From: Versatilivorator sp963663845
GTDB taxonomy: Bacteria; Acidobacteriota; Terriglobia; Versatilivoradales; Versatilivoraceae
Direction: 5' to 3'
Length of the DNA: 64,000 nucleotides
NCBI GenBank assembly: GCA_963663845.2
Contig: OY760650.2
Coordinates: forward strand, 496,001-560,000
Position numbers and translations under genes: made by a program. Each line of letters starts with the position of its first letter. Positions within the stretch are counted from its first letter, which is position 1. The notes beneath the pieces were generated by a model. The model was not told the origin of the DNA, ran no database searches, and saw only the letters and a list, made by a program, of their open reading frames with translations. Below, piece by piece: positions 27,184-36,047 of the stretch.

Positions 27184-27337
27184 AGTGGTCAGGGGCCAGT
27201 GATCAGTGGTCAGTCCTGACGGCAGGCAAGTGCCTGACGACCTGGGTTGCACTCTTTGAAGGACTGCGCCGAGACATATGCGAGCTTCCCGTGTGGATCA
27301 AACAACTATCCACTGATCACTAGCCACTATTCACTTT
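27184..27337. repeat. Heptad-arm inverted-repeat element, copy E1
   Basis: The left arm has imperfect repeats of AGTGGTC and the right arm the inverse (CCACTGATCACTAGCCACT), around a core of about 90 bp. The core (GGTTGCACTCTTTGAAGGAC onward) is homologous to the cores of copies E2 and E3. It fills the gap between the PhyH and cupin genes. Confidence 0.75.
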
Positions 27338-27341
27338 TCAG

Positions 27342-28625
27342 CTAGTCCTCGATATTCCTCCACTCCAACTGCAGGAACTTGAAGGGCTTGTCGCCGAGCA
27401 CCTTGTATCCGTGCTTGACGAAGCGGGGAGTGAAGATGACGTCCCCGGGGCCGACTTCGCGCTCGAACTCGCCCACCTCCCACAGCGCCTTTCCCTCCAG
27501 CACGATTTCGATCTGCTCCATATTCGGATGGTAGTGGACCGGAGTGTTGCCCCCGGGGGCGTACTGGACCAGGGCGATGACCGCCGATTCCGAGTTGATT
27601 TGCGGTGCGAGAAAGACTACCTGTGAAATTCCGAAGTGCCCTCCGGCCGCTTCAGCACCGAGCTGTTGGATGGGATGGGTCTTCTCGGAGATCACGTACC
27701 CCACCGGCTCCGCCACCGCCACGTCCAGGGCTCCGCTCCCGTCGAGATCCAATCCCTTCCCGGCCCGCGGCGACCAACGGGTGAAGCCGCTCAGATTGAA
27801 CTTGAGTCGGGAAACGGCGTGAGGATTGGCCGCGCCGTTGGCGACGAACAGCTCCCCGGAAGCCGTGAAATCGAGACCGCTGGGAGATTTCAGAGTCGGG
27901 TTCTTCACCGGGTTCTCCGCCACCAGCTCCCCCTCTTTCAGCAACACACGGTGAAGCTGATCGGACGCGGCATCGGCAATGAAAGCCTCGCCCCAGGGGC
28001 TTTCGGCGGCGCCCGTCAGCTCGGCTCCCGCCAGCACCAGGGCGGTTCGGGGACCGCCCGCCAGGGACTCTCCCGACTTGTCGGTAAGCTGGTAGACGTG
28101 GTCCCCGGAAATCCCGAAGACCCGGCCCTGCAACACGAAAACGTCCCGGTAGGTGCTCCCGGTCATCGTCCCGAACTTGTCCTTCAAGGGATCTCGACGG
28201 GGCGCGCTGTTCCAGTCCTTGAAGTACATGTGACTCCGCTGGCGGAAGATCTCGTCCAGGTTCGGATCTTCCAGGAGCCGCCCGCTCAGTCCGGCGCGAT
28301 CCCCCGGATTGCCGTCGTAGAGCTTGAGCCGATCGGCGTCCGGGTCGTAGACCAGGCGGCCGGTCAGATGCCGCTGGCGGTCGTAGACCGAGAGGATATT
28401 GCCCCGCTTCATGGCCATCGAAGCGGCGGGAAAGATGCCGGGGAAATCCTGGTCGCTGTAGGAAGCGACCCGCTTGACCTCTTCCTGCTTGTCTCTGATC
28501 TTGTACTGGACGATCTCCCCCTCGTTCTTGAGGATGAAGACCCGTTCGGTGGCCAGACAGGGCAACAGGGTGAAGACCAGCAACAGCGACCCCAAGAGCG
28601 GGATCCTCAGGTAACGCTTCGGCAT
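27342..28625 (-). CDS. Secreted propeller-like protein with C-terminal cupin domain
   Basis: The 427-residue protein starts at ATG 28625 with GGAGG just upstream. A Sec signal (RIPLLGSLLLVFTLLPCLA) leads into about 280 residues of NHL/YVTN-like repeats (AFIADAASDQLHRVLL, LFVANGAANPHAVSRL). The last 100 residues are a cupin: TPVHYHPNMEQIEIVLEGKA and GPGDVIFTPRFVKHGY give the His/Glu metal ligands. A secreted propeller joined to a cupin is uncommon. It sits between a heptad element and a PhyH gene on the same strand. An extracytoplasmic enzyme or sugar-acid-binding protein is possible, but no activity can be assigned. Confidence 0.75.
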   Translation of the reverse strand: MPKRYLRIPLLGSLLLVFTLLPCLATERVFILKNEGEIVQYKIRDKQEEVKRVASYSDQDFPGIFPAASMAMKRGNILSVYDRQRHLTGRLVYDPDADRLKLYDGNPGDRAGLSGRLLEDPNLDEIFRQRSHMYFKDWNSAPRRDPLKDKFGTMTGSTYRDVFVLQGRVFGISGDHVYQLTDKSGESLAGGPRTALVLAGAELTGAAESPWGEAFIADAASDQLHRVLLKEGELVAENPVKNPTLKSPSGLDFTASGELFVANGAANPHAVSRLKFNLSGFTRWSPRAGKGLDLDGSGALDVAVAEPVGYVISEKTHPIQQLGAEAAGGHFGISQVVFLAPQINSESAVIALVQYAPGGNTPVHYHPNMEQIEIVLEGKALWEVGEFEREVGPGDVIFTPRFVKHGYKVLGDKPFKFLQLEWRNIED

Positions 28626-28711
28626 CGGTTTCCTCCATTGGTTTGATTGGTCCAGAGACAGAAGCAGTGCCACCGGACTCCAGGCCATCCGGGGCAAGCC
28701 GGTCAAGAGAA

Positions 28712-29563
28712 CTAGCGGAATTGCAGCCGGGCCCACTCCTCGGGGCTCCGCACGGCGCCGCCCGGCCGGCTGCGGCTGCGGGCGACGTGTCCCTGGTCCT
28801 GGCGCAGGGTGGGCTGGCGGGCATCCTGATAGCGCCAGTCCAGGTTCCAGCGGACCGTCCGGCTTCGGTTGGGCAGGCCCTGGTGGAACAGCAGATTGCT
28901 GAACAGCACCACGTCCCCCGGGTCCAGCTCGATGGAGACGGCCTTTTCGAAGAGGGGCGTATACCTGGGGTCGACGATCTCCAGGTAGTAGCGGCGGCTG
29001 ACGTGGGGCACCACCCCCAGCTTGTGGCTCCCGGGGACGAACTGCATGCAGCCGTTCTCCTCCCGCGCCGGCACCAGCGGCGACCAGACGTTGAGCATTC
29101 GCAGCTCCTCCACGTCATCGTGCCGCACGCTGTCATCGGTGTGCACGAAGTGGGTGTAACCGCCGTCCTGGTGCCACCAGATGCGAGTGCCCTCCCAGTC
29201 GGGGAGCTTGGGACGCACGGTGTAGTTGGGATAGAGGCGAATCTCGCCGCCCAGGACCGACTCCACCAGATCCAGGAGCTCCGGGTGAAAAAAATAGCCG
29301 AAGATGCCGGGCAGGTGCAGTTCCCGGCGGAAGCTTTGGGGCGCCCGGTCCAGGCAGTCCCGGAAAAGCCGGTAGATCCGGGTCTCGAAGGGCTCTTCCG
29401 CAAAGGAGGACTGGACGCTTCCCTCCCGAATCAACCCGGCGGCCAACTGGTCGACCAGCCCGTCGAGATCGGACCGGGCCTCGGCCACCACTTGCGGCTC
29501 CACCAGCCCCCGCAGGATGACAAAGCCTTCCTCGTCCAGTTGCTTTCTCAAGCCAGGTTGCAT
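28712..29563 (-). CDS. Phytanoyl-CoA dioxygenase (PhyH) family oxygenase
   Basis: The 283-residue protein is read from ATG 29563 (MQPGLRKQLDEEGFVILRGL); no strong ribosome site is visible and a TTG at 29611 could extend it. The iron-binding motif WWHQDGGYTHF supplies His and Asp, and LLFHQGLPNRSRTVRWNLDW supplies the distal His and the 2-oxoglutarate Arg. It should be a 2-oxoglutarate-dependent hydroxylase. It is only distantly similar to the PhyH protein at 26309, so the two are likely to have different substrates. It is followed after 86 bp by the propeller-cupin gene. Confidence 0.87.
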   Translation of the reverse strand: MQPGLRKQLDEEGFVILRGLVEPQVVAEARSDLDGLVDQLAAGLIREGSVQSSFAEEPFETRIYRLFRDCLDRAPQSFRRELHLPGIFGYFFHPELLDLVESVLGGEIRLYPNYTVRPKLPDWEGTRIWWHQDGGYTHFVHTDDSVRHDDVEELRMLNVWSPLVPAREENGCMQFVPGSHKLGVVPHVSRRYYLEIVDPRYTPLFEKAVSIELDPGDVVLFSNLLFHQGLPNRSRTVRWNLDWRYQDARQPTLRQDQGHVARSRSRPGGAVRSPEEWARLQFR

Positions 29564-29740
29564 GGGGGCGTCTGCACGGGCCGATCGCCGGAGCGGGAGT
29601 CCCGGAACCAATCAGCGATCATAGAGTAAACGGGTGGATTAATAAAGGTGATATGGTAGGAGCGGACGGGGTCTGACGACGACCGGTTCCACCATCGATT
29701 CCAGCCGCTCCCATCCCAAAGAACCCCAGGAGCCACGCCA

Positions 29741-30526
29741 GTGAGAAAGAGCAAAGTCTTGAAAAAGTTCCGCAGCGGCAAGTTCGTCCGGATCTGCGGA
29801 ATGGGGCACTTCCTTCCCTTCTTCATCCGCCACGCCGCCCACTCTCGATACGACGGGATCTGGTTCGACCTGGAACACCGGACCATGGACGACCGAGAAG
29901 TGCAGTCCATTCTGGCCCTGTGTCAGCTCCATGACATCGACTGCATGATCCGTCCCTCCACCCGGGAACCGGCTCGCCTGTACCGCTACCTGGAAGAGGG
30001 CGCCGCCGGCTTCATGTTTCCCTTCGTCAACAACGCGGAGGTCGCCAGGCAGCTGGTGCGGGCGGTGAAATTCCCTCCCCTGGGCGACCGTGGGGTCGAC
30101 GGTGCGGGAATGGACGCCGACTACACCCTGGCTGCCTGGACGCCGGGAGCCGACTACTGCGGGGAAGCCAACCGCGAGACCTTCATCCTGGCCCAGATCG
30201 AAGCCCCCGAGGCGCTGGATAACCTGGACGAAATCGCTGCCGTGGAGGGGATCGACTGTCTCTTCGTGGGTCCCGCCGATCTCACCTGTCGCATGTCCAG
30301 CCGGCCCGGGGCCAAGCCGTTCGTTCTGGATGAGGCCGTCCAGCGGGTGGCCGACGCCGCCAGCCGGGCCGGCAAGGCCTGGGGGGTCACGGTGCCCTCG
30401 CTGGAGGCCTTGAAAAAATACCGCAGGATGGGAGGCCAGGTGATGCCCTGGGGAGGCGACTATTTCCTGGTCGGGGTCCTGGACCAGTGCCGCCGGGACC
30501 TGGATGGAGTCCTGGGGGCGGAATGA
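29741..30526 (+). CDS. HpcH/HpaI family aldolase
   Basis: The 261-residue protein starts at GTG 29741, behind AGGAG. It is a class II pyruvate-type aldolase: WFDLEHRTMDD, RPSTREPARLYRYLEEGAAG, the metal ligand Glu in AQIEAPEAL and Asp in FVGPADLT. Family members split or condense 2-keto-3-deoxy sugar acids or 4-hydroxy-2-ketoacids, giving pyruvate and an aldehyde. This is a cytoplasmic catabolic role consistent with the oxygenases, amidohydrolase and aldo/keto reductase nearby. It converges on the unknown gene at 30537, with only 10 bp between stops. Confidence 0.87.
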   Translation: MRKSKVLKKFRSGKFVRICGMGHFLPFFIRHAAHSRYDGIWFDLEHRTMDDREVQSILALCQLHDIDCMIRPSTREPARLYRYLEEGAAGFMFPFVNNAEVARQLVRAVKFPPLGDRGVDGAGMDADYTLAAWTPGADYCGEANRETFILAQIEAPEALDNLDEIAAVEGIDCLFVGPADLTCRMSSRPGAKPFVLDEAVQRVADAASRAGKAWGVTVPSLEALKKYRRMGGQVMPWGGDYFLVGVLDQCRRDLDGVLGAE

Positions 30527-30536
30527 GGTGACTTCG

Positions 30537-31481
30537 CTACCGCACGAACCAGCGGGCCGCGCAGCGGACCTGGCTCTTCTGGAACTCGAGGGTGTAGGGA
30601 TCGACCAGCCAGCGGGCCAGGTAGCCGTCGGTGCGGGCCAGAACCCAACCGAAATCCCAGCCCTTGCTCCGGTATCGGATCGGAATGGAGGGCCTGACTC
30701 GAACTACCGGCTGGGCCGCTCCCCAGAGCCGCTTCTGCTCGGTATAGTAGTAGTTGGGACCCACGTGGACGAAGACCTCGTGGTCCATGGCCTTGGCCGG
30801 ATCCTCGGCCAGGTCGGCGCACAGACCCCGCAGCCCCACCTTGACGTCCCGGCCGCGGGCGCATTCCCGGGCCAGCGCCTCTACCGACCCCGACACCACC
30901 GCGCCGTCCTCGGTGTGAGAGAGAACCTCTTCCCAAACGTCCAGCACGTGGAAACCATAGGACTCGAAGTCGTAGACGAAGTTGTGGCTGGGGGCGTTGG
31001 TGCCGGCATCCCAGTCGTCGAATCGGTGGGTGTTGGGATCGGAACCCTGATCGTACGGGGGTGAGGCCCCCGGCAGGCCTTCGTCCGGCCTGCCGTCCAG
31101 GTAGGGCCGGGCGATGGCCTGCAGGCCGTTCTGGTTGTACATGAAGAAGGACATGGAGGCCCGAGGGCCGAAGCCGTCCTCCACCAGCCCCACTGGCTGC
31201 CTGAGGTTCATGATTCCGGCCGTCCAGCGATCTTCCAGCAGATAGGTCACCCGAAAATCGGAGACCTCCTGGACCAGCTCGGGATTGTCGGAGTCCCGGT
31301 CCACGTGCTCGTTGTGCCGGAACTCGGTATAGATCCGGAGGTCGGCGCCCCGCCGGATGGCGTCCGCCAGGGCCTTCTCGCTGCCCTCCACCGGCCGGCG
31401 CTGCTTGTCGAGGGAGAGCGCCAGCTTCCAGCGGTTGCCCTCCGACGGCGCCTGTTCCCTTGAATCGGTTTTCTCGACCAT
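30537..31481 (-). CDS. Uncharacterised 314-residue protein, co-directional with amidohydrolase
   Basis: The start ATG 31481 has GAGG upstream and follows the amidohydrolase stop by 11 nt, so the two form an operon. There is no signal peptide or membrane helix. The protein is rich in aromatic residues and looks globular, with segments such as RRGADLRIYTEFRHNEHVD, MSFFMYNQNGLQAIARPYLD and VHVGPNYYYTEQKRLW. I do not recognise a catalytic motif or named family. The genomic link suggests it acts on the same compound class as the amidohydrolase, but that is inference. Confidence 0.75.
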   Translation of the reverse strand: MVEKTDSREQAPSEGNRWKLALSLDKQRRPVEGSEKALADAIRRGADLRIYTEFRHNEHVDRDSDNPELVQEVSDFRVTYLLEDRWTAGIMNLRQPVGLVEDGFGPRASMSFFMYNQNGLQAIARPYLDGRPDEGLPGASPPYDQGSDPNTHRFDDWDAGTNAPSHNFVYDFESYGFHVLDVWEEVLSHTEDGAVVSGSVEALARECARGRDVKVGLRGLCADLAEDPAKAMDHEVFVHVGPNYYYTEQKRLWGAAQPVVRVRPSIPIRYRSKGWDFGWVLARTDGYLARWLVDPYTLEFQKSQVRCAARWFVR

Positions 31482-31492
31482 GGAATGTAACC

Positions 31493-32461
31493 TCAGCGCT
31501 TGAAGAAGAAATTCTCGGCCGTCTTCACCAGGATCTGGTCCTTGTCGCTTTCGCTCAGGAAGTCGGCGTGATCCTGAATCAAGGCCACCGCGGCCTCGAA
31601 AGTGTTGGGGGGCTCGAGGGCCTGCAGGGGACAGTCGCTCTCCCACATGCAGCGTTCGGGACCGAAGGCCTCCACCACCCGGCGGATGAGCGGAAGCTGT
31701 TCCAGGTAAGGCGGCTCCTTGGCGCCCAGCGCGTAGAAGGCCCCGATCTTGACCATCACGGCGGGGTGGCCGGCCATGGCGCACAGGGCCGCGATCTGCT
31801 CCTCGGGGAAGGTTCCCAGTCTTCCGATCAGGCAGAGGTGGTCGATGATGACCGGAGTCCGGGGATGGCGCCGGCACATGCGGTCCAGCTCGGGCAGGTC
31901 GGGCGGCGACATCAGGAAGCTGAGGGCCAGCCGGTGGTCGGCGGCGGCCTGGAACATCCTCTCGTATCCCTCGTGGTCGAGCCAGCGCGGTCCGTCGCCC
32001 AGGCGCGGCCGGGTGCTCTTGCCCCGAATGCGAAAGGCCAGGATGCCTCGCCGGGCCAGGTCGACCATGGTCCTGTCGGGGCGGGCCAGGCTGACGTCGG
32101 TCACCGCCGGGATGATTCCGGTCCCCACGTAGTTGTCGGGCTCGGCGGCGATGATGTCCGCAATATAGCTGTGGTCGAGGCCGTACCAGGTCATCTGGAT
32201 CAGGTTGGTGCGGCGGACCCCCTGGGGCCGGCTGTGGCGGGCCAAGTCCTCGGGAGTGAAGCTGGGAAACCAGAAGTCCTTCTTGCTGAACCCCGGCGCC
32301 AGGGGATACTTTTCGGTATCCGGAGTCCACACGTGGACGTGGGCGTCCACGATGTCGGTCCGCTTGCCCGGGGCGGCAGTCGCGGGCATCGGCCTGGCGG
32401 CCGCCAGCAAACCCAGGCCGGCCCCCGATGCCAGCAATTCTCTGCGGGTGATTTCTTTCAT
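31493..32461 (-). CDS. Tat-exported amidohydrolase (amidohydrolase 2 / COG3618-like)
   Basis: The 322-residue protein begins with a Tat leader (TRRELLASGAGLGLLAAARP). The mature part is a metal-dependent TIM-barrel hydrolase: HxH in VDAHVHVWTPD, a His in PVIIDHLCLIG and the C-terminal Asp in MWESDCPLQ. Members hydrolyse lactones or decarboxylate aromatic acids. Export to the periplasm is predicted from the leader. It is the first gene of an operon with the unknown gene at 30537. The substrate is unknown. Confidence 0.87.
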   Translation of the reverse strand: MKEITRRELLASGAGLGLLAAARPMPATAAPGKRTDIVDAHVHVWTPDTEKYPLAPGFSKKDFWFPSFTPEDLARHSRPQGVRRTNLIQMTWYGLDHSYIADIIAAEPDNYVGTGIIPAVTDVSLARPDRTMVDLARRGILAFRIRGKSTRPRLGDGPRWLDHEGYERMFQAAADHRLALSFLMSPPDLPELDRMCRRHPRTPVIIDHLCLIGRLGTFPEEQIAALCAMAGHPAVMVKIGAFYALGAKEPPYLEQLPLIRRVVEAFGPERCMWESDCPLQALEPPNTFEAAVALIQDHADFLSESDKDQILVKTAENFFFKR

Positions 32462-32526
32462 GGTTACCTCGTGAGTAGGGTTGGGCTGTCTCTACCGAAA
32501 CCCCAAGGCCAAGGGCTGAAACCGGA

Positions 32527-32890
32527 GCCTTTTGCAAAAGACACAACCACAAAAAGCACAAAATGAGATTCGAGACTTGTCTGAAACAAACGAAAAAAAA
32601 GAGTTATCCACGAAGACACACGAAGGACGACGAAGGGACACGAAGAAAAACTGAAAGAAATCCATCCCTATTTGTGTTCATTCGTGTCCATTTGTGGTTC
32701 GTCTTAAAAAGAGATCGTCAGTTTCTTCCTCGAATGATCCGCACCGTCGTGGGGGGCAGGGGCGCTGCTTGTCTATGGGTGTTTTTGTGCCTCTTGTGGC
32801 CATTCAGTCACAGAGCGGACATGTCCCTCGAATTCCCTGCCCCCTCTCGCGACCCATAAAACCGTTGCCTGCTGAATTATGCAAAATGCT
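32527..32890. repeat. Mixed intergenic repeats (families D, A and B)
   Basis: The 464-bp gap between the amidohydrolase and aldo/keto reductase genes has no gene. It begins with GCCTTTTGCAAAAG and CACAAAAAGCACAAAATG (family D, 32527-32565). A full family A unit follows (GTTATCCACGAAG ... GACGACGAAGGGACACGAAG, 32600-32646), then a family B right arm (TTCATTCGTGTCCATTTG, about 32677-32703). Degenerate family D units are near 32780-32800 (TTTTTGTGCCTCTTGTGGCC) and 32875-32887. The nesting suggests repeated insertion at one hot spot. Confidence 0.7.
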
Positions 32891-32925
32891 CACCCACCGG
32901 TCGGATCGGTCCTCGGCAAGGCAGT

Positions 32926-34065
32926 CTAACCCTGCTTTGCCCCCTTGGCCACGGCCTCGGTGTAGGCGGCAGCGGCGGCGTTCAACCGCTGCAGGGCTTC
33001 CTCGGGCAGGGTGATGCGGGTCCCCGCAAAATTGTCGGAAACGTGCTCGGGCTTCTCGGCTCCGGCCAGCACGCTGGTGACCTCCGGATGGCTCAGGACC
33101 CAGGCCACGCAGACCTGGGGCCGGGTCACTTCCAGTTCGTTGGCGACCGCGTCCAGCGCCTCTATGGGACCCTTCAAGGGGGACCCTTCCGGGATTTCCC
33201 GGCCCGGCGCCAGTCGTCCTTCTCCCAGGGGGCTGAAGGTCAGCAGGCCCAGGTTTCCCTGGCGGATCAGGGGAAACAGCTCCTGCACCATGAAGTCCTT
33301 GCGATCGGCAGCCACCAGGTTGAAGTAGTCCTCCAGCCCGGCGATGGGGCTCTTGCCCTCCCGCTTCCCCAGCTCCACCAGCTCCCCCACTTGACGGGCC
33401 AGGTGGTTGGAAACTCCCCAGTAGCGGATCTTGCCGGCCTTGACCAGGTCGTCCAGGCTGTCGGCGAGCTGCTCCATGTGCTCCCGCGTGGGGACGTCGG
33501 CTGCCGGATTATCGCCATCCGCCCTCGGGGTCCGAATGTCGGGAGAGTGCAGCAGGTAGAGATCGATATAGTCGGTCCCCAGGCGCTTGAGGCTCCCCTC
33601 CGCCTTGCGGAACAGGGACTCGCGGGTAAAGACCGACCGCTCCGAATCGGGGCCGTCCACGGGGGCCGCCTTGGTGCAGACCACCACCTGGTCCCGCCTT
33701 CCGGCCATGGCCTTGCCCAGGGCCGTTTCAGAGCCGCCCCAGCCGTAGGCCTCCGAGGAGTCGAAGAAGTTGACGCCGATGTCGATGCAGTGGCGCAGGA
33801 TGCGCAGCCCTTCCGGATCGTCGCCCCGGCGGCTCACCTTGCGAAAGGCGGTCCCCTGGCACAGCCTGGACACGTAGAGATCGCTATGCCCGAACCTCAC
33901 CAGGTGGGCGGGCCGCTCGACCGCCGGCTCCCTGGGCGGCGCCGGCCCGCACCCGGAGAGATTGCCCAGCAGCACCCCTCCGGCCGCCGTTCCGCAAGTC
34001 TTCAGAAAGTCGCGGCGATTCCTGAAAGAAGAGAGGCCACCGGGAAACCGGGAAATGACCGGCAT
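32926..34065 (-). CDS. Tat-exported aldo/keto reductase
   Basis: The 379-residue protein is read from ATG 34065, behind AAAGGATCC; the longer open frame upstream has no such site. It has a twin-arginine leader (RNRRDFLKTCGTAAGGVLLG) with a lipobox-like LSGC. The AKR barrel shows NFFDSSEAYGWGGSE (catalytic Asp/Tyr), VVVCTKAA (Lys), DYIDLYLLHSPD (His) and WGVSNH. NADPH-dependent carbonyl reduction is the family activity, but Tat-exported AKRs are of unclear role because free NADPH is cytoplasmic. It stands alone after a repeat-rich gap. Confidence 0.87.
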   Translation of the reverse strand: MPVISRFPGGLSSFRNRRDFLKTCGTAAGGVLLGNLSGCGPAPPREPAVERPAHLVRFGHSDLYVSRLCQGTAFRKVSRRGDDPEGLRILRHCIDIGVNFFDSSEAYGWGGSETALGKAMAGRRDQVVVCTKAAPVDGPDSERSVFTRESLFRKAEGSLKRLGTDYIDLYLLHSPDIRTPRADGDNPAADVPTREHMEQLADSLDDLVKAGKIRYWGVSNHLARQVGELVELGKREGKSPIAGLEDYFNLVAADRKDFMVQELFPLIRQGNLGLLTFSPLGEGRLAPGREIPEGSPLKGPIEALDAVANELEVTRPQVCVAWVLSHPEVTSVLAGAEKPEHVSDNFAGTRITLPEEALQRLNAAAAAYTEAVAKGAKQG

Positions 34066-34461
34066 GGCTGGATCCTTTCGTCGCTTGGCCCCCGCCGCCC
34101 GGGAACGTCGCCCGGCGGGCGCGGTTCGTTGCAAATCCATGTTCCCGGAACAAGTCGCCCCAGGGTGTGCGCTATTCTCTACCGGCGTCCATGGAGGGTC
34201 AAGTGAGATCGAACCGGAGACGCCGCCAGACCGGGCCCGAAGCCTTGGTGACGCGCTCTTGTTGACGGGATCATTCACTCTATTTTCACATATAGACGGT
34301 CGAGTTCCTTTACAGAGAGGTACAAATACCGTACATTTGAGAAGAAACAGGGGTAACGTGCACGGCACTTGTGAACAAGAGCGCCGCAACTCCCGTGGCG
34401 TCGCTTTTGCTCTTGGAAGTGGGTGCCCGGCAACCCGGGTTGTCAAGGTCAGGAGGTTTTC
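34066..34461. other. Gene-free promoter gap
   Basis: These 396 bases separate divergent genes. The stretch 34265-34360 is clearly more AT-rich than its surroundings, as expected for a promoter of the secreted protein at 34462. I could not pick a single convincing -35/-10 pair, and no repeat family is present. Confidence 0.45.
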
Positions 34462-35310
34462 ATGTTCAGGACACTGTCTCGCTACACGCTTTGCGCTTTG
34501 TTGTTGGCCGGCCTTCCGGCCTCTGCCGAGTCCCCGCCCTCGGAAATGGACCTGAGCCATCTGGGGCTCCCCTCGGCTTCATCCGTGGTCGTGATTCCCA
34601 CGGCCTCCAACTCGCCCGGCCACAACGGCGCCTACTTCAAGACTCGGGTCGTGATCCACAACATGACGGATTGGGAGTACGAGATCCGTGCCATCCTGTG
34701 TGGCCCCAACGGGTACGTGGACGACAAGGCCATCTCCATGCCGGCCAACGGCTTCCACTCCTGGGACAACTTCCTGAAGGACATCTTCGGCTACGAGGGC
34801 AATGGCGCGGTGGTTCTGGCGTCCGAAACCGACTTCCTCAACGGTGGCGGCATTGCAGGCGGTGACATTGCAGTGGCGATCTCGGCGTCCCAGTTCGCGG
34901 TGACCGCGGAGGTCTACACGGACTCCCGGAATGGGCGCTACACCACCAGCGTCGTCAATGGAGTTCCACCCGAGATCGACGAAGGGGACCGCGCTTTCAA
35001 TGCGGGGATATCCGTCAGCCAGTCCCAGAGGGTCAACCTGGGGGTCTTCAACTTCGGGAGGTCTCGCTCGAAGGTCACGGCCGTTGTCGACGATGGCATG
35101 GGCACGCTGCTTGAAACCATCGAGTTCAACGTCGAGCCTCTGACCTGGGCGCAGAAGCCGGTGACGGTTCCGGTCGAGAATGGGATGATCCAGTGGAAGA
35201 TGGCCGGAGGGACGCCCTACCTGTGGACGGTGCTGGTCAACAACCGATCAAACGACGGGACCCTGGTGTGGCCGGTGCGGCCAGGCTATTGGTGGGGCAT
35301 CCTGGAGTGA
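34462..35310 (+). CDS. Secreted protein of unknown function (282 aa)
   Basis: A perfect AGGAGG precedes ATG 34462. The Sec signal (YTLCALLLAGLPASAES) is followed by a beta-rich mature domain with no Cys pair or catalytic motif that I recognise. Segments such as VVVIPTASNSPGHNGAYFKTR and VVIHNMTDWEYEI resemble immunoglobulin-like envelope proteins of Acidobacteriota that often begin with a similar GANGAFFKT motif. It is probably periplasmic or extracellular. A T-rich hairpin at 35762 is too far downstream to be a certain terminator. Confidence 0.75.
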   Translation: MFRTLSRYTLCALLLAGLPASAESPPSEMDLSHLGLPSASSVVVIPTASNSPGHNGAYFKTRVVIHNMTDWEYEIRAILCGPNGYVDDKAISMPANGFHSWDNFLKDIFGYEGNGAVVLASETDFLNGGGIAGGDIAVAISASQFAVTAEVYTDSRNGRYTTSVVNGVPPEIDEGDRAFNAGISVSQSQRVNLGVFNFGRSRSKVTAVVDDGMGTLLETIEFNVEPLTWAQKPVTVPVENGMIQWKMAGGTPYLWTVLVNNRSNDGTLVWPVRPGYWWGILE

Positions 35311-35410
35311 AGGATCGGCGGTCGGGAGTAAAGGGCCAGGGCCGGGGTCGGGACAATGCGACCTCGGCCCTCTCCTTTTTTGGAGGAGGGGGTTGCTGCT
35401 TGCTGTCAAG

Positions 35411-35740
35411 TGTACCGCCCCCTATTTCTTGGACAGATAAGACGGACTATAGTCAAGCCGCCGGTGGCAAGGCAAGGCGCTGTCTTGCCTGAACGGGAGG
35501 CTCGAATCCAAGACGCTCAATCAACCAGTGCTGGTTGTAGAGAGCGCGAAAGTCTTCCAGAGTCCGAGCCAGTTCGGGCAGGGACTGGAAGTGGTGGACC
35601 CACAGCAGTTGTTCCTTGAGGGTCCTGAAGAAGCGTTCAATACAGCCGTTGCCTTCGGGCTGGCGAAGGAATGCGGGTGAAGACTCAATGCCGAGGAAGG
35701 CCAGTTCGTTCTGGAAGTCATCGTTCATGAACACGGATCG
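35411..35740 (-). pseudogene. Truncated IS3/IS481-type transposase with one IS end
   Basis: On the minus strand the last 95 or so codons of a DDE transposase are readable. They include NDDFQNELAFLGIESSPAF and the region with the catalytic Glu (PEGNGCIERFFRTLKEQ), ending at 35453. Just outside, TGTACCGCCCCCTATTTCTT (from 35411) looks like an IS3-family terminal inverted repeat. The N-terminal two thirds and the other end are missing; upstream of about 35740 the frame no longer resembles a transposase. It is a dead remnant, and the following gene has different base composition. Confidence 0.7.
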
Positions 35741-35761
35741 ATGAGAACTATTTTGACCAGG

Positions 35762-35785
35762 AAGGCCTGTAGACGGCCTTTTTTT
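35762..35785 (+). terminator. Rho-independent terminator candidate
   Basis: AAGGCC (35762-35767), a 7-nt loop and GGCCTT (35775-35780) are followed by an unbroken T-run. It could end transcription from the secreted-protein gene 450 bp upstream or belong to the IS remnant. Confidence 0.5.
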
Positions 35786-36047
35786 CGGCCGGATCGACCA
35801 ATACCAGCGAGGCCAGCAGCCTCTGAGAGGCAAGCCCCTCTGAAGTGGGAAGGACCACAAGAGCCTCTCGGGGGAGGCTGGCGAGGCCCTACATGTTGTG
35901 GTTCTCAGGCGCTTGGGAGGGTGGCGGTCTGCAACTCCTTTGGAATGAGCGTTGACGGCTTCCGATAATATGTGGTTATGTGAACTTCTTTTCCGAAAAG
36001 TACCAATATTCCGCGAGTAGCTACTTGGCGTCGCTGCAATGGTCAGG

